Shown here: positions 1-12,040 of the stretch, in pieces | Position numbering within the stretch: the stretch's first letter is position 1 | How the letters are laid out: every line of letters starts with the position of its first letter | Source of the DNA: Mixophyes australis | Lineage: Eukaryota; Chordata; Amphibia; Anura; Limnodynastidae | Assembly (NCBI GenBank): GCA_036250195.1 | Contig: JAVHZZ010000011.1 | Location: 54,684,811-54,748,810, forward strand | Reading direction: 5' to 3' | DNA length: 64,000 nt | Made by a program: the position numbers and the translations under genes | The notes under the pieces: model-generated | The model's input: only the letters and a program-made list of their open reading frames with translations | Told to the model about the DNA's origin: nothing | Database searches by the model: none

Positions 1-300
1 TTATGAGATATTCTGGAACAATAATTTCCTGCCACTATCAATCAGAATTTTAATGGAGTGATTTCCTTGTAAAAAAAAGATGCTGCAACCTTCCTGCCCA
101 AATCCAGACATTGATATACTCAATGCCACAGTATATACAGATTAATTTATTTTATTTGGTGAAAGCACTCACAGGACTGAGTCTTTAAAATTGTGATGTG
201 TTTTCTAGTGGCTATCCCATTCTGAGAGACTCTGAAAGATACTTCCCTGTGTACACTCATGGCCTTATATAGAGTTGGATGCAATTCACGCTTACAACGT
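1..300. other. flank upstream of the retrotransposon; repeat fragment at its end
   Basis: No coding signal is seen. Bases about 258-300 (ending in a motif like GAGTTGGATGCAATTCACGC) resemble the repeat at 20857-20905, which suggests the retrotransposon that follows sits in or beside an older copy of that repeat. Confidence 0.4.
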
Positions 301-1883
301 TAGTGACAAGTGAGGCTTTTAGGAAGAACGCACTTAAAGGGCGACAGGGTTTGTAATAAGCTAAACACTTACCTTAAGGGGTTAACATGGGGTGTGGACC
401 GACCAATGGTTGCTTCCGTGGGAGGGACTTTGATTGAATTTAGCAGGCTGTACTTCCTGCTCTGCCTCACTTGCAGCACGAGATCCAGTGGGAGAGACTG
501 CAGCAGAAGAAGCAGATAAGTACCTTGCCTGCTGATTAAAATTCTTGCCTTTTTTTTTCTTATAACTGTTATCTGCATTTCTGTTTTCCTTTGCCTCCAA
601 CCCCTTTGTTTTTAATTTTGATTTCTCCCTTTCCTTCTCTGGTTCATCTCTTTTCACCCCCCTCCCCCTCCCCTTCATTCCCTCCTGTGCCTAGCGCTTT
701 TATCTTGTGTACCCCCTGGTTTTTTTGGGCCTGTTCCTTGCTTCCCTTCCATCATGCCCCGTCCCAAGAGAGTCACCTCCCGCCCTGCCCACCTTAGGTC
801 TCCCCCCCCGCGAGTTCCGCCCGCCATTTTGTATCCCCCTCATCAGCCCCCTCTCCTGCGGCGGTGCCTAGGCGCATCACGCCAGCATCCCTGGCACCCA
901 GGACCCGAGCTCAATACATTACCCCGCCGGGACAGATTGCTCCAGGCCGCAGTGTCCGGCGGGGTCAGGCAGTGCATGCGGAGGCATTGCCTGTCTCGCG
1001 CATGCGCAGGTCACGGCTGGCTCTGCAGAAAGGTCTCTCAGCGTGGGGATGTTAGCGGGAAATGGCGACGGCGGGTCTCCGGCGGCTCCCATCTCGTACA
1101 CAGGGCACCAGGCTGTCAGCACTCCCCCTCCTGTGGCTAGCACGGGGGGGAAGCATAAGTTCCACAAGCCCACCAGGGATTTCTCAAGGGCAAGATAATT
1201 TTAGACAATGCCCCATTACCCCCCCTCCCCCATTGTGTCTCGGGGGGGCAGGTCACAGTATCTTAACCCCCCCCTGCACCACATCAGCTTTAATTTCCGC
1301 AAAGCCCCCTTTTGCCCCACATTAGTAGGGGCTCAGCATGGGGGGCCCAGTATGGGGATAGGGCATAGGGGGGTGGTCAGTTTATTGGGCCAGTTCACTT
1401 CACAGAGAGATACCCTGCACTATGCAGGGGCAGACACATTTAATAGCGGGGTCACAAGCGATTTTGAGGTCAGCAGCGAGGCTCCGGTGTGGCCCCCTCT
1501 GTACCGGCAACGTCTGTCGCCAGCGGCGGATCGGTCATTTATGCCACGATGGGTTAGTTCCCCGGATAACTTGGCAAGGGATCTCGGCTATAGGGGTTTC
1601 GGCGGCAGGTCGGATAACCTGATAGTTGATTATCACCATACTAGCGTCGGTGATCGTGGGTGGGGGGGGCCCTGCCATCGCTGGAGCAGGTTATATCGGG
1701 TGACCACGTCCGGGATCGGGTACATTCACGATATGATAGCCACTACCAGCGTCAGCGGGAAGAGTTTACAGCGTATCTGAGTCCAGGCCGTTATTCTGAA
1801 TCGAGCCGGGAGTACGGCGGCATAGACATTGGCGTGGCGCTTGGATTATCTCCCTCGGTCACATCTCACCATCCCCTTTTCTG

Positions 1884-2860
1884 TTGCAGAGCCGGTGGTT
1901 CCGGGTCAGGAAACGTACGGAGAGAGCGGGAGCCATTCGAGGCCTGAGCCGGGTGAGAAGCGGCCTGCAAGGGCTAACGAGGTTTTCTACACCGGTCACG
2001 TCAGGGGAGCAGGTCGTGTCAGCCAAAGAGGGAGAGTCGTCTGCCGGTGCCAGGAATCCTGTTCCTGTGGGTGAGTCCAGTTCTGCTATTACACACAAAT
2101 CACAGCTGTTGGTTTCACCTGTTCTCTCCACTAGTAGTGAGTCCTCTGATTCCGAGGATAGACCCAGGAAGCTTATCAGGTTGTTGGAGACACAGTTATT
2201 AGGAAAAACAGTAGGCATTCACAGCAAGCAAGGGACGCAGATCAGTCAGTCATACGGAGTGATTTAGGGCAGGTCGAAACCCTTGAAATAACACATGGGA
2301 TCAGGCCTAGCATGCGGGATAGAATAAAACGAGGGAAGTATGTAGACATGTATGCTTTGACGGGTGAGGACAAGAAGGCTTTGGCAGCAGCGTGCGAGAA
2401 GTCAGGCATGGGGAGAAGTACCGATCCTTCACTAGGTGGGTGAGCGCCTTCTGCATTTTCGCTACAATATACCTCGAGACTAGTCCCAGCAAGCAGGCGG
2501 AAGTGTGGCGATACATGCACCTGATTAGCGGGATGTATGTTAAGGACGGCCCGGTGATTTGGAGGAAGCGGATGAGTGGGCGGGAGAAATTGCCCCTCGG
2601 GTCGAAGGATATAGACACATGGTTAGAGCTGATGAGGCCGAGCAACCAGGTGGCGGAAAGCAATACAGGCTTACAGGTTTCTAGGGCCTGGGAGGGCACA
2701 AACTGCCCTCCCCACGAAGGAAAGGTGCTTTGATTTTAATGCAGGGTCCTGTCAGCGATGGTCACCTGGTAGATTCAGGCACAACTGCACGTCGTGCGGC
2801 ACACAGCATCCAGCTGCAGAATGTGCAAAGACCCGAGGAAGTACAGGGAGGGGAAGAGGC
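1884..2860 (+). pseudogene. gag-like ORF1 of the YR retrotransposon, frameshifted
   Basis: The first open stretch (1884-2267) encodes a Ser/Arg/Glu-rich hydrophilic region. A second frame (about 2310-2395) reads an RDRIKRGKYVDMYAL-type segment. A third (2392-2710) holds a block with FTRWVSAFCIFATIYLE and WRKRMSGREKLPLGSKDI, matching the conserved gag core of Ngaro elements. The end (about 2722-2845) encodes Cys/His-rich sequence (CFDFNAGSC, HNCTSCG, HPAAEC) that looks like the C-terminal zinc-binding region. The pieces lie in different frames, so at least two frameshifts are present. The protein would package the element RNA. Assignment rests on motif order and position just upstream of the RT. 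Confidence 0.65.
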
Positions 2861-2869
2861 GCTAATCCA

Positions 2870-4010
2870 ACTATGTCGAGTCAAGGGTCCATCGCCAATT
2901 AATTTGGCAGAGCTGGACAGATGGCTTGCATGGTTTGATGATAGAAACACCACGGCCCTTCTCCATGACGGCTTTCACCTCGGCTTTAAACTCCCAGTTC
3001 ACGCCAGCATTTCCACGGCAGCGCTGGTTAATCAAAAATCGGCGCTTGCCCTTCCGGAGATGTTAGAGGAGAAAATAGGGAAGGAGTTTGGCTTGGGCCG
3101 CATGATTGGCCCGTTCCGGCTTCCACCCATTCCCAACCTGATTTTGTCCCCTGTGGGGGTAGTTCCCAAGAAGGCAGTGGGAAAATTCAGACTGATACAG
3201 CACTTGTCATACCCTGCTGGTCAATCCGCGAATGACGCGATAGACGCCACCCTAAGTTCGGTTAGTATCAGTTTTTTTGTTGATTTTTTTTGAGTCTGCT
3301 CTAGCATTGGTGCAGGAATGCGGTAGGGGTTCCCTTTTAGCTAAAATTGACATTGAATCGGCTTTCAGGTTATTGCCCCTTCACCCGGAGTCATATCAAT
3401 ACATGGGTTTTCGGCATCGTGGTGGATACTATATCGATTGCTGTCTTCCCATGGGTTGTTCAATATCCTGCGCGCTATTCGAAAAGTTTAGCGGCTTCTT
3501 TCATTGGTGCATTCAGACAGGAACGGGGTGTCGGTGGATCGCGCACTATCTTGACGACTTCTTGGTTATCGGACCACCAGATTCCACATGTTGTCGGGAT
3601 ACGCTGTACCCCACCGAGGCTTTGTTTAGGGTGCTAGGCGTTCCCATCGCAGCGGACAAAAAGGAGGGCTCAACTACGTGTCTCTCATTCCTGGGAATTG
3701 AGATCGACACTTCAGCAGGGATCTGCAGGTTTCCAGCTGACAAGGTGACGAAGATGTGCGAGGCCATTGCAGAAGTGTTAGGTTCCAACTCCGGTACACT
3801 GAGTCAGGTCCAGTCCTTGTTAGGGAGGTTTAATTTCGCCTGCCGTGTAATTCCCATGGGGAGGGTTTTCTGTAAAAAATTACAGAGAGCCACCGTGAGT
3901 AGGAGTAGGCCGCATGCGGCCGTACGGCTATCCAAAGAGATTAGAGAGGATGTGCAGATCCGGCTCAATTTTCTCAGGGGTTCAATGGCAGGCGTATTTG
4001 GCCGTCACCA
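2870..4010 (+). pseudogene. reverse transcriptase domain, frameshifted
   Basis: This is the RNA-dependent DNA polymerase of the element. The fingers region is read at 3120-3270 (SPVGVVPKKAVGKFRLIQHLS), in the frame beginning 2730. A frameshift in the T-rich run near 3275-3295 moves the reading to the next frame, which continues to a stop at 4017. That frame carries the motif A segment (KIDIESAFRLLPLHP, with the first catalytic Asp), the catalytic YLDDFL box (about 3547-3564) and SFLGIEID in the palm/thumb. The YxDD box is intact. The lost reading frame is the main defect in this domain. DIRS/Ngaro RTs use the same FRLI.HLS and D-IESAFR patterns; LTR-element RTs are the nearest alternative, excluded by the recombinase that follows. 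Confidence 0.85.
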
Positions 4011-4019
4011 CCCGTAACA

Positions 4020-4420
4020 AACGTGGAGATCAACCTGTTTACGGATGCTTCCGGAGCGTGCGGCTTTGGGGCTTATCTGGACGGACGTTGGTGCGCGGAA
4101 AGCTGGCCTGGCGAGTAGCATAGGGCAGGGATCACCAAGAACTTGTTGGACCGGGAGCTTTTCCCGATTTGGTGGCAATCGAACTGTGGGCACCCGCGTT
4201 GCAGTGTAGGCACATAGTCTTTTGGTGCGACGGTATGGGGGTAGTCCTGTCGATCAACAAACAGAGTGCCTCGGCTCAGCATGCAATATCTCTGCTGCAT
4301 CATCTAGTTTTTGTGCTGTCTGGAGAATGATATCTCGTTTAAGGCTAAACATGTCCCGTAGGTGCAGAATAGCTTAGCCGATGCGTTGTCTCGTTTCCAA
4401 TGGGGTAGGTTTCGCAGTTT
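4020..4420 (+). pseudogene. RNase H-like domain with stop codons
   Basis: Downstream of the RT, a broken frame reads INLFTDASGACGFGAYLDGRW (catalytic Asp in FTDAS), then an in-frame stop near 4121, then ITKN.LDRELFPI, then a frame change and VAIELW, HIVFWCDGMGVV (second acidic site), a stop near 4328, and NSLADALSRFQWGRF (ADALSR, last conserved block). This is the RNase H arrangement known from DIRS/Ngaro pol, which removes RNA from the RNA-DNA hybrid during reverse transcription. At least two stops and one frameshift show it is non-functional. Confidence 0.75.
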
Positions 4421-4474
4421 GGCTACCCAGGCAGACTGTGTTGGTACTCTGTGTCCCCCTTGTGTTTGGCAGAT

Positions 4475-5415
4475 CATCAAGCCGGCATAAGGGGGCTTGC
4501 AGAGCAAGCGGTAGCTCCCTTCACCCTGCGAACATACCAGTCGGCATGGAGGCGGTGGTCGCTGTTCAACAGACAGAATGATCAATCTCAGGCAGGTCAG
4601 CGTGACGCGATGCTTGCCTTTATGTGGGATAGATGCTCTGATGGGGAGTCTAGAACTTCTATGGCATCTACCTTGGCTGGGATATCATTTATGGCTAGGC
4701 TGCATGGCTACACAGGTGCATGGCTACACATGTGTAGCCTGCATGGCTGCAGGCTACACATGTTACAAAGGGTTCTTAATTAGCAAGGCCCTGAAGGGGT
4801 GGGCGAGAGTTCGTCCCTCTCATGCCGATGCTCATTTGCCAATCACCTCTAACATGCTGGGCGAGTTGATAAGGATGGTTTTAGTCACATCAGATTAATA
4901 TGAAAGGCTCTTATGTAGTTTAGCGTTTTCTATGGCATTTTTCGGAGCATTTCGAATTTCAGAACTAGTTACTGGGCCTAGGGGACATCAGGAGTCCGGT
5001 TTGAGAGCTGTGCATGTCAGTTTGGGAGAAGGGATATTAGACTGTAGAATAATTAGATCTAAGACTGATCAGAGCGGCAAGGGCTCATGGGTACAGTTAC
5101 CCACTCAGCAAAATAGCCATATTTGCCCGGTTAAGCTAGCGTTACAGTTTGTAAATAAAAGACCTCAGGCCAGCTTGTTTCTATGTCACTGTAATGGTAT
5201 GCCTCTGACGAAATATCAATTTTCAGCCATTCTGAAGCGGACCCTACAGTCTCTCAATTTAATCAGCGCATTGTACGGGACACATTCATTTAGGATTGGG
5301 GCGGCCACATCTGCTGCCATGGCGGGGTCCTCTACTGAGACCATAAAAGCACTGGGCTGATGGAAATCCACGGCTTATAAGTCTTACGTTAGAATTGACA
5401 GTGTTGCTGATTGAT
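4475..5415 (+). pseudogene. tyrosine recombinase domain with stops and a local duplication
   Basis: The recombinase integrates the circular DNA form of the element. The core-binding part begins around AVAPFTLRTYQSAWRRW (4510-4560). Reading shifts frame near 4700-4760, where short motifs (TGCATGGCTACACA) are repeated and an 18-bp perfect palindrome (4722-4739) has formed. The catalytic part then runs from about 4790: Arg in FRISEL (codon 4953), the HSFRIGAAT box (His 5283, Arg 5292) and, beyond a TGA at 5358-5360, WKSTAYKSYVR with the candidate nucleophilic Tyr at 5376 or 5385. An extra TAA lies at 4896. The R..H-x-x-R..Y signature is recognisable, so the family call is firm, but stops at 4896 and 5358 make it inactive. 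Confidence 0.85.
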
Positions 5416-5809
5416 TGTTGTGATGCCTAATCAATTTTGTTTTGCCTTCACAGTTTTTTCTTTTTCAATTTTCATTCTCTTCTGGTTCTCCAACCCACCC
5501 CACTTCCCTTCCCCATCCCATCTTCTCCCTCCATTTGGTGGGCTACCCTGGGCTTTTCCGCTCGTCGCTTTAAGGCGGGGGCGCGAAGGGATTTTCACCC
5601 GAGTTTCCCTGGCCGTAAGTCCTGATTAGTGGTGTGCAGCTGGGGTTTTTCCGGGTGTTGTTTACCTTCGCCTGGGTGGCCTGCTCCCCGTATGTGTATC
5701 CTTCCCTTATCCCTTCCTGTTGACCGGTTTCCAACACGCTTTCCTTCTCGGTGCTTTATTCTAATCCTGACCTGTCTTCAAACCTGAGGTGGTATGGTTT
5801 GTTAACACT

Positions 5810-5939
5810 GGTTTTTCTGCTTTCAGGTGATGGTGTTTCAACCATGATGGCGTGTGTCATCGGTCACTCAGTCGTTTTTTGGGCCGCTGGCCATCCCAGG
5901 TCTAACGTTATCCCGAATCACAGAGGCACTGGAGTGTGA
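5810..5939 (+). pseudogene. SGNH-hydrolase fragment behind a splice-acceptor-like site
   Basis: A pyrimidine tract ending in CAG (5810-5826) looks like a 3' splice site. The following frame encodes MMACVIGHSVVFWAAGH, matching the first block (G-x-S region) of the SGNH hydrolase known from Ngaro elements and some CR1 LINEs. The later blocks (the Gly-Asn block and the final Asp-x-x-His) are not seen before the stop at 5937-5939. A GGGCCGCTGGCCA motif occurs twice (near 5881 and 5960), suggesting local duplication. The domain is a remnant; its role in the element is not established. Confidence 0.55.
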
Positions 5940-6449
5940 TGGTTGGGCAAACGGGGCCGCTGGCCACCAAAGGGCAAAGTTAATCATGGATCACAATGGC
6001 ACTGAGAATAAAATGGTGTGGTAGATGGGTCTTAGGTTGGCCTGATCTTATGAGTGTCGGTGGTTCTCGGTTAGTTGGTGGCGGGCTGCGGCATCTGTGG
6101 GGCGCAGCGGGGTAAGAAGGCACTGCTCTCAGCGGCTGATTAGTGGGCGCACAGGTAGTTGTCATAGGTCACTGCCCCCCTTTGAGGCACCAGTAACTCC
6201 TTTTGGCCCTTCGGTGAGGAGGGTCCCTGTCCGGCTCGGTGAGGGAGGGCAGCGTGAGTTTGAAAGGGGCAGTCACTCTGACGCCAACTCAGCGCAATTT
6301 GTGTAGGGATTTGTTCCCTGTGGTTTGCGGACTTATGGCGGTTTGCGCCTGTCCCCAAAGTGATCTTGTGTGATCAGCTTGAGAGCTGTTCCGCAGGGCC
6401 CTTCCTCCACCACCATAGGTTTAGTTTAATATAATCCTTATAATAAAAT

Positions 6450-6830
6450 TTCTGCCAATTTTTAATAACTAATTTCATGTCTCTTTATTATATGTCTTTA
6501 TTGGCATGCAAAGGTTTATTGTGAAGTTTATGGTAACATACACGGTGAGCCCTTTATGTAAATTAAATACCATACTTTATTTTGTTCGGGAGGAAGTTTG
6601 GCTATCAGCATGAGACAGGGTCTTTATATGACACAGTTCAGTTCAGTGCTGCTAATGCTGAGTGAGCTTGAGTTTTGAGAGGGAAGCTCTGGAACACAGA
6701 TAAAGAGGTCCTAGGGGCAATAAAAGAAAATATGGAGTCAGAATAGGCTGCCACTGATGAGTCGAGTTTTGAGAGCATGGGAGCTCACTCAAAGAGGCTT
6801 CTGAGAGTTTCTGCAACTGCATATAGTTGT
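6450..6830. other. no recognisable gene
   Basis: AT-rich sequence between the retrotransposon and the foldback element. I see no coding or repeat signal here. Confidence 0.4.
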
Positions 6831-7832
6831 ACAAAAAGACAGATTGCGCATAAGATGACCTAGTATAGATAAATATTATATGATAAAATCAACCAAAAAG
6901 GCAATAGTAAGTATAAACTAGTATTTACTTCATATACAAACAGTTTAAAAAATACCAATATTACACATGAACTAGTGCACAGGCTCAATGACCTATATAG
7001 GAAAAAATACCACAGATATATACTTTTATTCCACGGAACTCTCGATGTTTCCAAAAAATGTCTTCAGACAATAAAGTGAAAGTTCTTAGTAACGATATGT
7101 ATACAGAGGCTCCGTGATGCCAAATTCAAACCAAAAGCTTCAGATGACAATTTGCCACGTAATAAATAAAGCGGTAGGAGTGGTTGAATATACACCTCTC
7201 TAATAATGGTTATATCGCATTCATATGGCAGCGGTGGAAAACAAGTATATGTGACTTGTCCGCCATTCGTATGTTAGTGTAGCCAATATAGAATAAGTCC
7301 AGCCATAGATAAGTAAATCGGGCTTACCCGCCTCGGCAATACGAATTGAAGATGTAGGTCCGCCGTCTCAGCGGCTAATCAGTCCAAATGGAAACTTGAA
7401 TCTTGGTGCGCACCAATAAATCCGTCCGGACAAACACAAATAGTGTGGAAAAGGTTCCTTATGAGAACTTGTATATATGAATAGCGCCTCTGGAGACAAT
7501 GTAACAAAGAGTCTTCACAATAAATTAGGCCAGAGAAAAAGAGTGTAAATACTCAGTGGAGCCAGCAATACCTTGCGACGCGTTTCGTCTGTCAGGGCAG
7601 ACTTTATCAAGCAATCATCGAGAGTTCCGTGGAATAAAAAGATATATCTGTGGAATTTTTTCCTATATAGGGCCTTGAGCCTGTGCACTAGTTCATGTGT
7701 AATTTTGGTATTTTTTTAACTGTTCGTATATGAAGTAAATACTAGTTTATACTTACTATTGCCTTTTTGGTTTATTTTATCATATAATATTTATCTATAC
7801 CAGGTCATCTTATGCGCAATCTGTCTTTTTGT
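6831..7832. mobile_element. foldback-type element with 217-bp inverted arms
   Basis: Bases 6831-7047 are repeated in inverse orientation at 7616-7832, with only scattered mismatches and small indels. The outer ends read ACAAAAAGACAGATTGCGC and its complement, the inner ends GGAACTCTCGATG and its complement. The ~570-bp centre holds a GCGACGCGTTTCGTCTG motif followed by CAGACTTTATCAAG. No ORF of note lies inside. Long arms without a transposase fit a foldback or long-TIR non-autonomous DNA transposon. No clear target duplication was found, so the superfamily is open. Confidence 0.7.
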
Positions 7833-9303
7833 ATCTATCTGTGTTTTTTAGAGGACTTGCACTTCCTCTATTTGATTTGCTGCACTTGATGTCCTATCTA
7901 TATTTACTTGTCTATTGCATTGCCTATTAGCGCCGGAGACCTTTTAGTATATTGCATATAATTGTACCTTTGGTGGATTGGGACCGATGTTAGGAGAGAG
8001 CTAAGGACAGGGAGTATGCTATTGTAAGTGATGTAGAGAGGGTTAGAGAGACAGAAAGGGAAGTGACAATTCCACAATCAAGTGCTAACTACTACCATAT
8101 AATATGGTTAACTAAGTGATTTGTGCTTGAGAGAAGTGAGAAGCTGTAAATAAGTGACTGTAAAGAAATGGTTCACCCAAGCATACTTCAAGGTAAGAGT
8201 TAAACCTAACAATCTGCTACCACCTACCCAGGCAAACCAGAATTAAACATGAAATATCCAACCAAACATATAGTATTGTTTTTAAAGCACATGGAGCCTA
8301 TGAGAATGTGGAATTTTTACTAATGCCATTAAAACAGAATATCCTCTTTGATGCTTGACCTTCTTTAATATTTAGTTTTTCAATTATGTTTTTTACAGCC
8401 ACAAACAAAACTCACTATCCATGGTCAATAATAATGTGCATTTAGTTGATAACTTATCTCCCCCCCTCCACTCAGGATTCTGCTACTGCTGAAACACTAA
8501 TAAAAGCTTATTAAATATTTAGCTCCAATTCCTGCACTTTGTGTGTAGGAGGAGCGAGCATTACGAGATGAGAAGTGAACAGTTAACGCAGTGAAAGTGA
8601 AGGATATGATGCACCTGGTAAATGTACCAGTAAATATCTACATACACTGTAGCTTAATGTGGCCAGCACATTATTGTTCTGCATTGTATTATTCCTAATT
8701 AACTATCTTCTATTCACACTGACTGCCTGTGTTGAGAGCAGGGTGGTAAACTGATTGAAAATAAAGATTGAGCCCACTTGACATTCCCTCTAGCCAGAAG
8801 TTACATTAATTATAAATTCCATTTTATAAGATTGTGTTAATGTTAAGTATACATGTGTTATAATGCATATTTGAAGATTAGACTTGCAGAATCTGTAATT
8901 CACATGTATGTGACGCTGAATGGAAGAACTATCACATTGACCTACACCCAGAGATCACTGATCCCTGTAAATAGGACTACCAGATAATCCATTTAAATCA
9001 GGACGTATATGCAATACACATGCTGCATGGCTACATTACGATTGGTTTACATGTATAATGTATGTCTGACGATTTTACTATGCTGCCAGCTTCTTTTCCA
9101 TACGATAAAAAATGCGCTTCTCACAAACTGCACTTAATTTACTATTGCTGTTACCTGGGCTAAATTAATTAATTGATTGTTAACGCCAATATATTCAGCA
9201 CAGGTAACTGAAATATTAAACTAAGTGGTAAGTTTGGAAGCAGAGCATTTTGTATCAGGGGAAAAGAGTAGTATTAACAGGTCCATGCAGAATGCAAATG
9301 AAC
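7833..9303. other. no recognisable gene
   Basis: About 1.5 kb of AT-rich sequence without long ORFs, tandem repeats or a family I recognise. Confidence 0.4.
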
Positions 9304-9592
9304 CATACTTGCTTACTCTCCCAGACTGTCTAAGAGACTCACGGATTTTAGGGAGTCCTCCTGGACTTACGGAAGTGTAGACTAACCACCCAGTTCCTGC
9401 TTCTCTTTCTTGAAAAGTGAGGAGGAGCTTGACGATGAATCCACCTCCTCATCGTGGCTCAACATCCCACTGCATGATGACATGGATTGCAGCACTGCGC
9501 AGTGGAGGTTGTGCCCGTTATGATACAAATTGTCCCTTGGACATCCCCTCTTTGATCTCCTGTAGAGAAGATATAAAGAGTAGGAGAGTATG
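9304..9592. mobile_element. MITE of the CATACTTGCCAACTCTCCC family, diverged
   Basis: The left end reads CATACTTGCTTACTCTCCCAG and the right end AAGAGTAGGAGAGTATG, a diverged inverted complement. The family is better preserved at 54387-54696. The flanking octamers do not match, so this is an old copy or has lost its duplication. Confidence 0.5.
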
Positions 9593-10611
9593 ATATATGT
9601 GTGCTTGATGCACAAACTCTAATTTTATCTGGAAGACAGCAGAGCAAACGGCAGCCACATTATGTTTATTTCTTAGAAAGAAGGGGGCTTATATTTCCAA
9701 CTTTTATCTATCTAAGTAACTTTACATTGTTTTGCTCTTTTCACTTAACAGCATCCTTTTGTTCCATTCTGTCATTATATGTCTCTTCTACCTTTTTTCT
9801 TATTCAGACAGGTGCCTGGCATCCATCAACACATAAAGCAGCATGCATGCTCCGGATATGAAGCAGGTGGCCTGGTATGGGGGAAGAGGGATGAAATGTG
9901 GTTATGCAGTTGGCTATTTGAGTCAGGGTTATATATGGTTTAGTTACTCACACTTCTAACAGGTATTTCATGTGATCTAATTGGCTCTGTTAATAGCTGT
10001 TGTGTACAGCAAACTAACAAGCATAGGATTCCCCTCTCAGTCTAGTATAGGGATTATTTAAATAATTTACATCTACACAGACATATCATCTCTTATGTTA
10101 GTTCTACTTTTTTTCCTTTCTTGCATTATTTCCTTAATGCTTTTAGTGGAGTATGCTTCTTTTCTTCTCCTCTGAATATTGTATCCAATTTCCTGTTGAA
10201 CACTGTAAGATATGCTTTCTGTAGAGCGTCACTTAACATTACTGGAACTAGCATTATCTCATTTACACAAGCATGGCTTGGACATGAATGAAGGCATTGT
10301 CGTAGGGGTGCCAGCGATGTGGATATGAATTTTAAAAATGAATGTCCTAATTAGTGCTTTTTGTAGCTTTACAGAAATTTACAGTCAAACAGCATACATA
10401 AATAAGAATAAATAAAGCTGGTTTGCAGCCTAACAATCTGCCATGCTGCAGTTCCACCAAAATGTTTGTTGCCATTTTTCTAGTGGAGTCTAGATAGTTT
10501 CAACATTACATAATTTTCTAATGAACAGATAGCATTTATATGGAAACACAATTATTAACCCATTCACTCTAGAGCTCGCTAGTGTTTGGTCATCCTTGAT
10601 CTTCTCTTTGA
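9593..10611. other. no recognisable gene
   Basis: AT-rich sequence with no supported feature up to the target site of hAT copy A. Confidence 0.4.
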
Positions 10612-10838
10612 AATTCTATTAGGGATGTGCACCGGCGACTTTTGGTGTCTCATGTTTTGTGTTTTGGATTCGGATTTGCTTGAGGTTTTGGCAGTGCCGT
10701 AACTAGACATTTAGGTGCCCTGGGCGAGACAGGGCACCGGCGCCCCCCATCTAAGTGGGAGTGGCATTTGACATGTGGGTGTGGCCAGCCTAATGTGGGT
10801 GTGTCTAGCACTTTACTGAAAGAATTCGTATATGTATA

Positions 10839-10955
<117 letters not shown>

Positions 10956-11633
10956 CTGGGATTCCAATAAATTAGCAACCGACTCTCTGCCCTAATGACT
11001 ATTTAAAGCATGCAAAAAACAACTCTGACTGATCTATAAATGCCCAGCACACTGTGTATATCTCAGATGACACGTTTGAACATTTATATATAACTGCTGC
11101 TTATACAAAGCATTTCAAGACATTGTTATAGAAACAAAGGGGAGACAGGGGGGGGGCGATAGAGAAACCAAATTAGGGTACAAGCAGCAGTAAGACAGAC
11201 TGGCAAACATGGAGGGAAGGAAAGGGGGGGACCATACCTTGCACATCAGTGACCCATTCATTCTGAAGGAGCCTCTGAGCGCTTCCACTTCTACTGCACA
11301 GCGCGCCCCAGCACACCTCAGGTGAAGCCACTCAATAATAGTGCCGGCAGGAAGTAGGTTCAGAAGCTCTCCTGTGATACATGTGGTCAGAAGCGGGGAC
11401 GGGGCATTCACATGTAAACAACAGAAGACTGTGCCTGTAAAAAGTACATAGCCGTGCTGTGCCTAACTAAGGCAGCGCACAGCTGAAGAGTGCAGTCTAT
11501 ATCCCAGCCTCCCCCCACGCTGACGGCAGCCTCCTCCACCCCACCAGTGAAGAGGGTGGAGTGATTGATCAATCATCGCCCCCCCCTGCAAGCCAGTCCA
11601 ACGCTGGCAGCGGAGCCTTTCACTCACGATGTG

Positions 11634-11685
11634 CCTTTGACTTCTGCAGTGGAACGCATGTGCGTTCCACTTCGGAAGTCAAAGG
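11634..11685. repeat. 52-bp near-perfect palindrome
   Basis: CCTTTGACTTC and GTGGAACGCA on the left are mirrored by TGCGTTCCAC and GAAGTCAAAGG on the right, with only two short non-pairing tetranucleotides. It would extrude as a cruciform or form an RNA hairpin. Confidence 0.85.
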
Positions 11686-12040
11686 CTTTTCTTAACACTG
11701 GCAGCAGAGCTAGGTAACGGGCGGCTGCTGCGCCCTCTTTGGGCTAGCGCCCCGGGGCGACGGCACCGCCCGCACCACCCTAGTTACGGTTTTGGGTTTT
11801 GGGTTCGGATTTGTCTCGCAAAACACCTGCCGAAAGGTTTTGGTTCGGATTTAAGGTTTTGGATTCGGATTTTTTTTGAAAAAAAGCATAAAGAGTTCAA
11901 AAATCAAGTTTTTGGGCTTATTTTCATTCCTACGCTATTATTAACCTCAATAACATTCAATAACAATCATTTCCACTAATTTACAGTGTATTCTGAACAC
12001 CTCACAATATTGTTATTAGTCCAAAACATTGCAACGAGGT

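Larger units (their letters stand above)
300..6450 (+). mobile_element. degenerate tyrosine-recombinase retrotransposon (Ngaro/DIRS group)
   Basis: The order gag-like, reverse transcriptase, RNase H, tyrosine recombinase, then an SGNH-hydrolase fragment is what is known for YR retrotransposons, and the hydrolase points to the Ngaro branch rather than DIRS1, which usually carries a DAM-methylase-like domain instead. The element has no integrase-type DDE domain and I see no LTRs or target-site duplication, which fits recombinase-mediated insertion. The 5' leader (about 540-850) is pyrimidine-rich and the 850-2000 stretch is GC-rich. Every domain carries stops or frameshifts, so the copy is dead. 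The limits are approximate: the split direct repeats expected of Ngaro could not be aligned by eye, and the 3' limit is set near an AATAAAA-like run at 6440-6447. Confidence 0.8.

Noticed and set aside
754..1780. Several overlapping ORFs in the GC-rich 5' part of the YR retrotransposon
   Set aside because: They overlap in different frames, have no recognisable motif and are most simply the GC-rich leader; kept only as part of the element.
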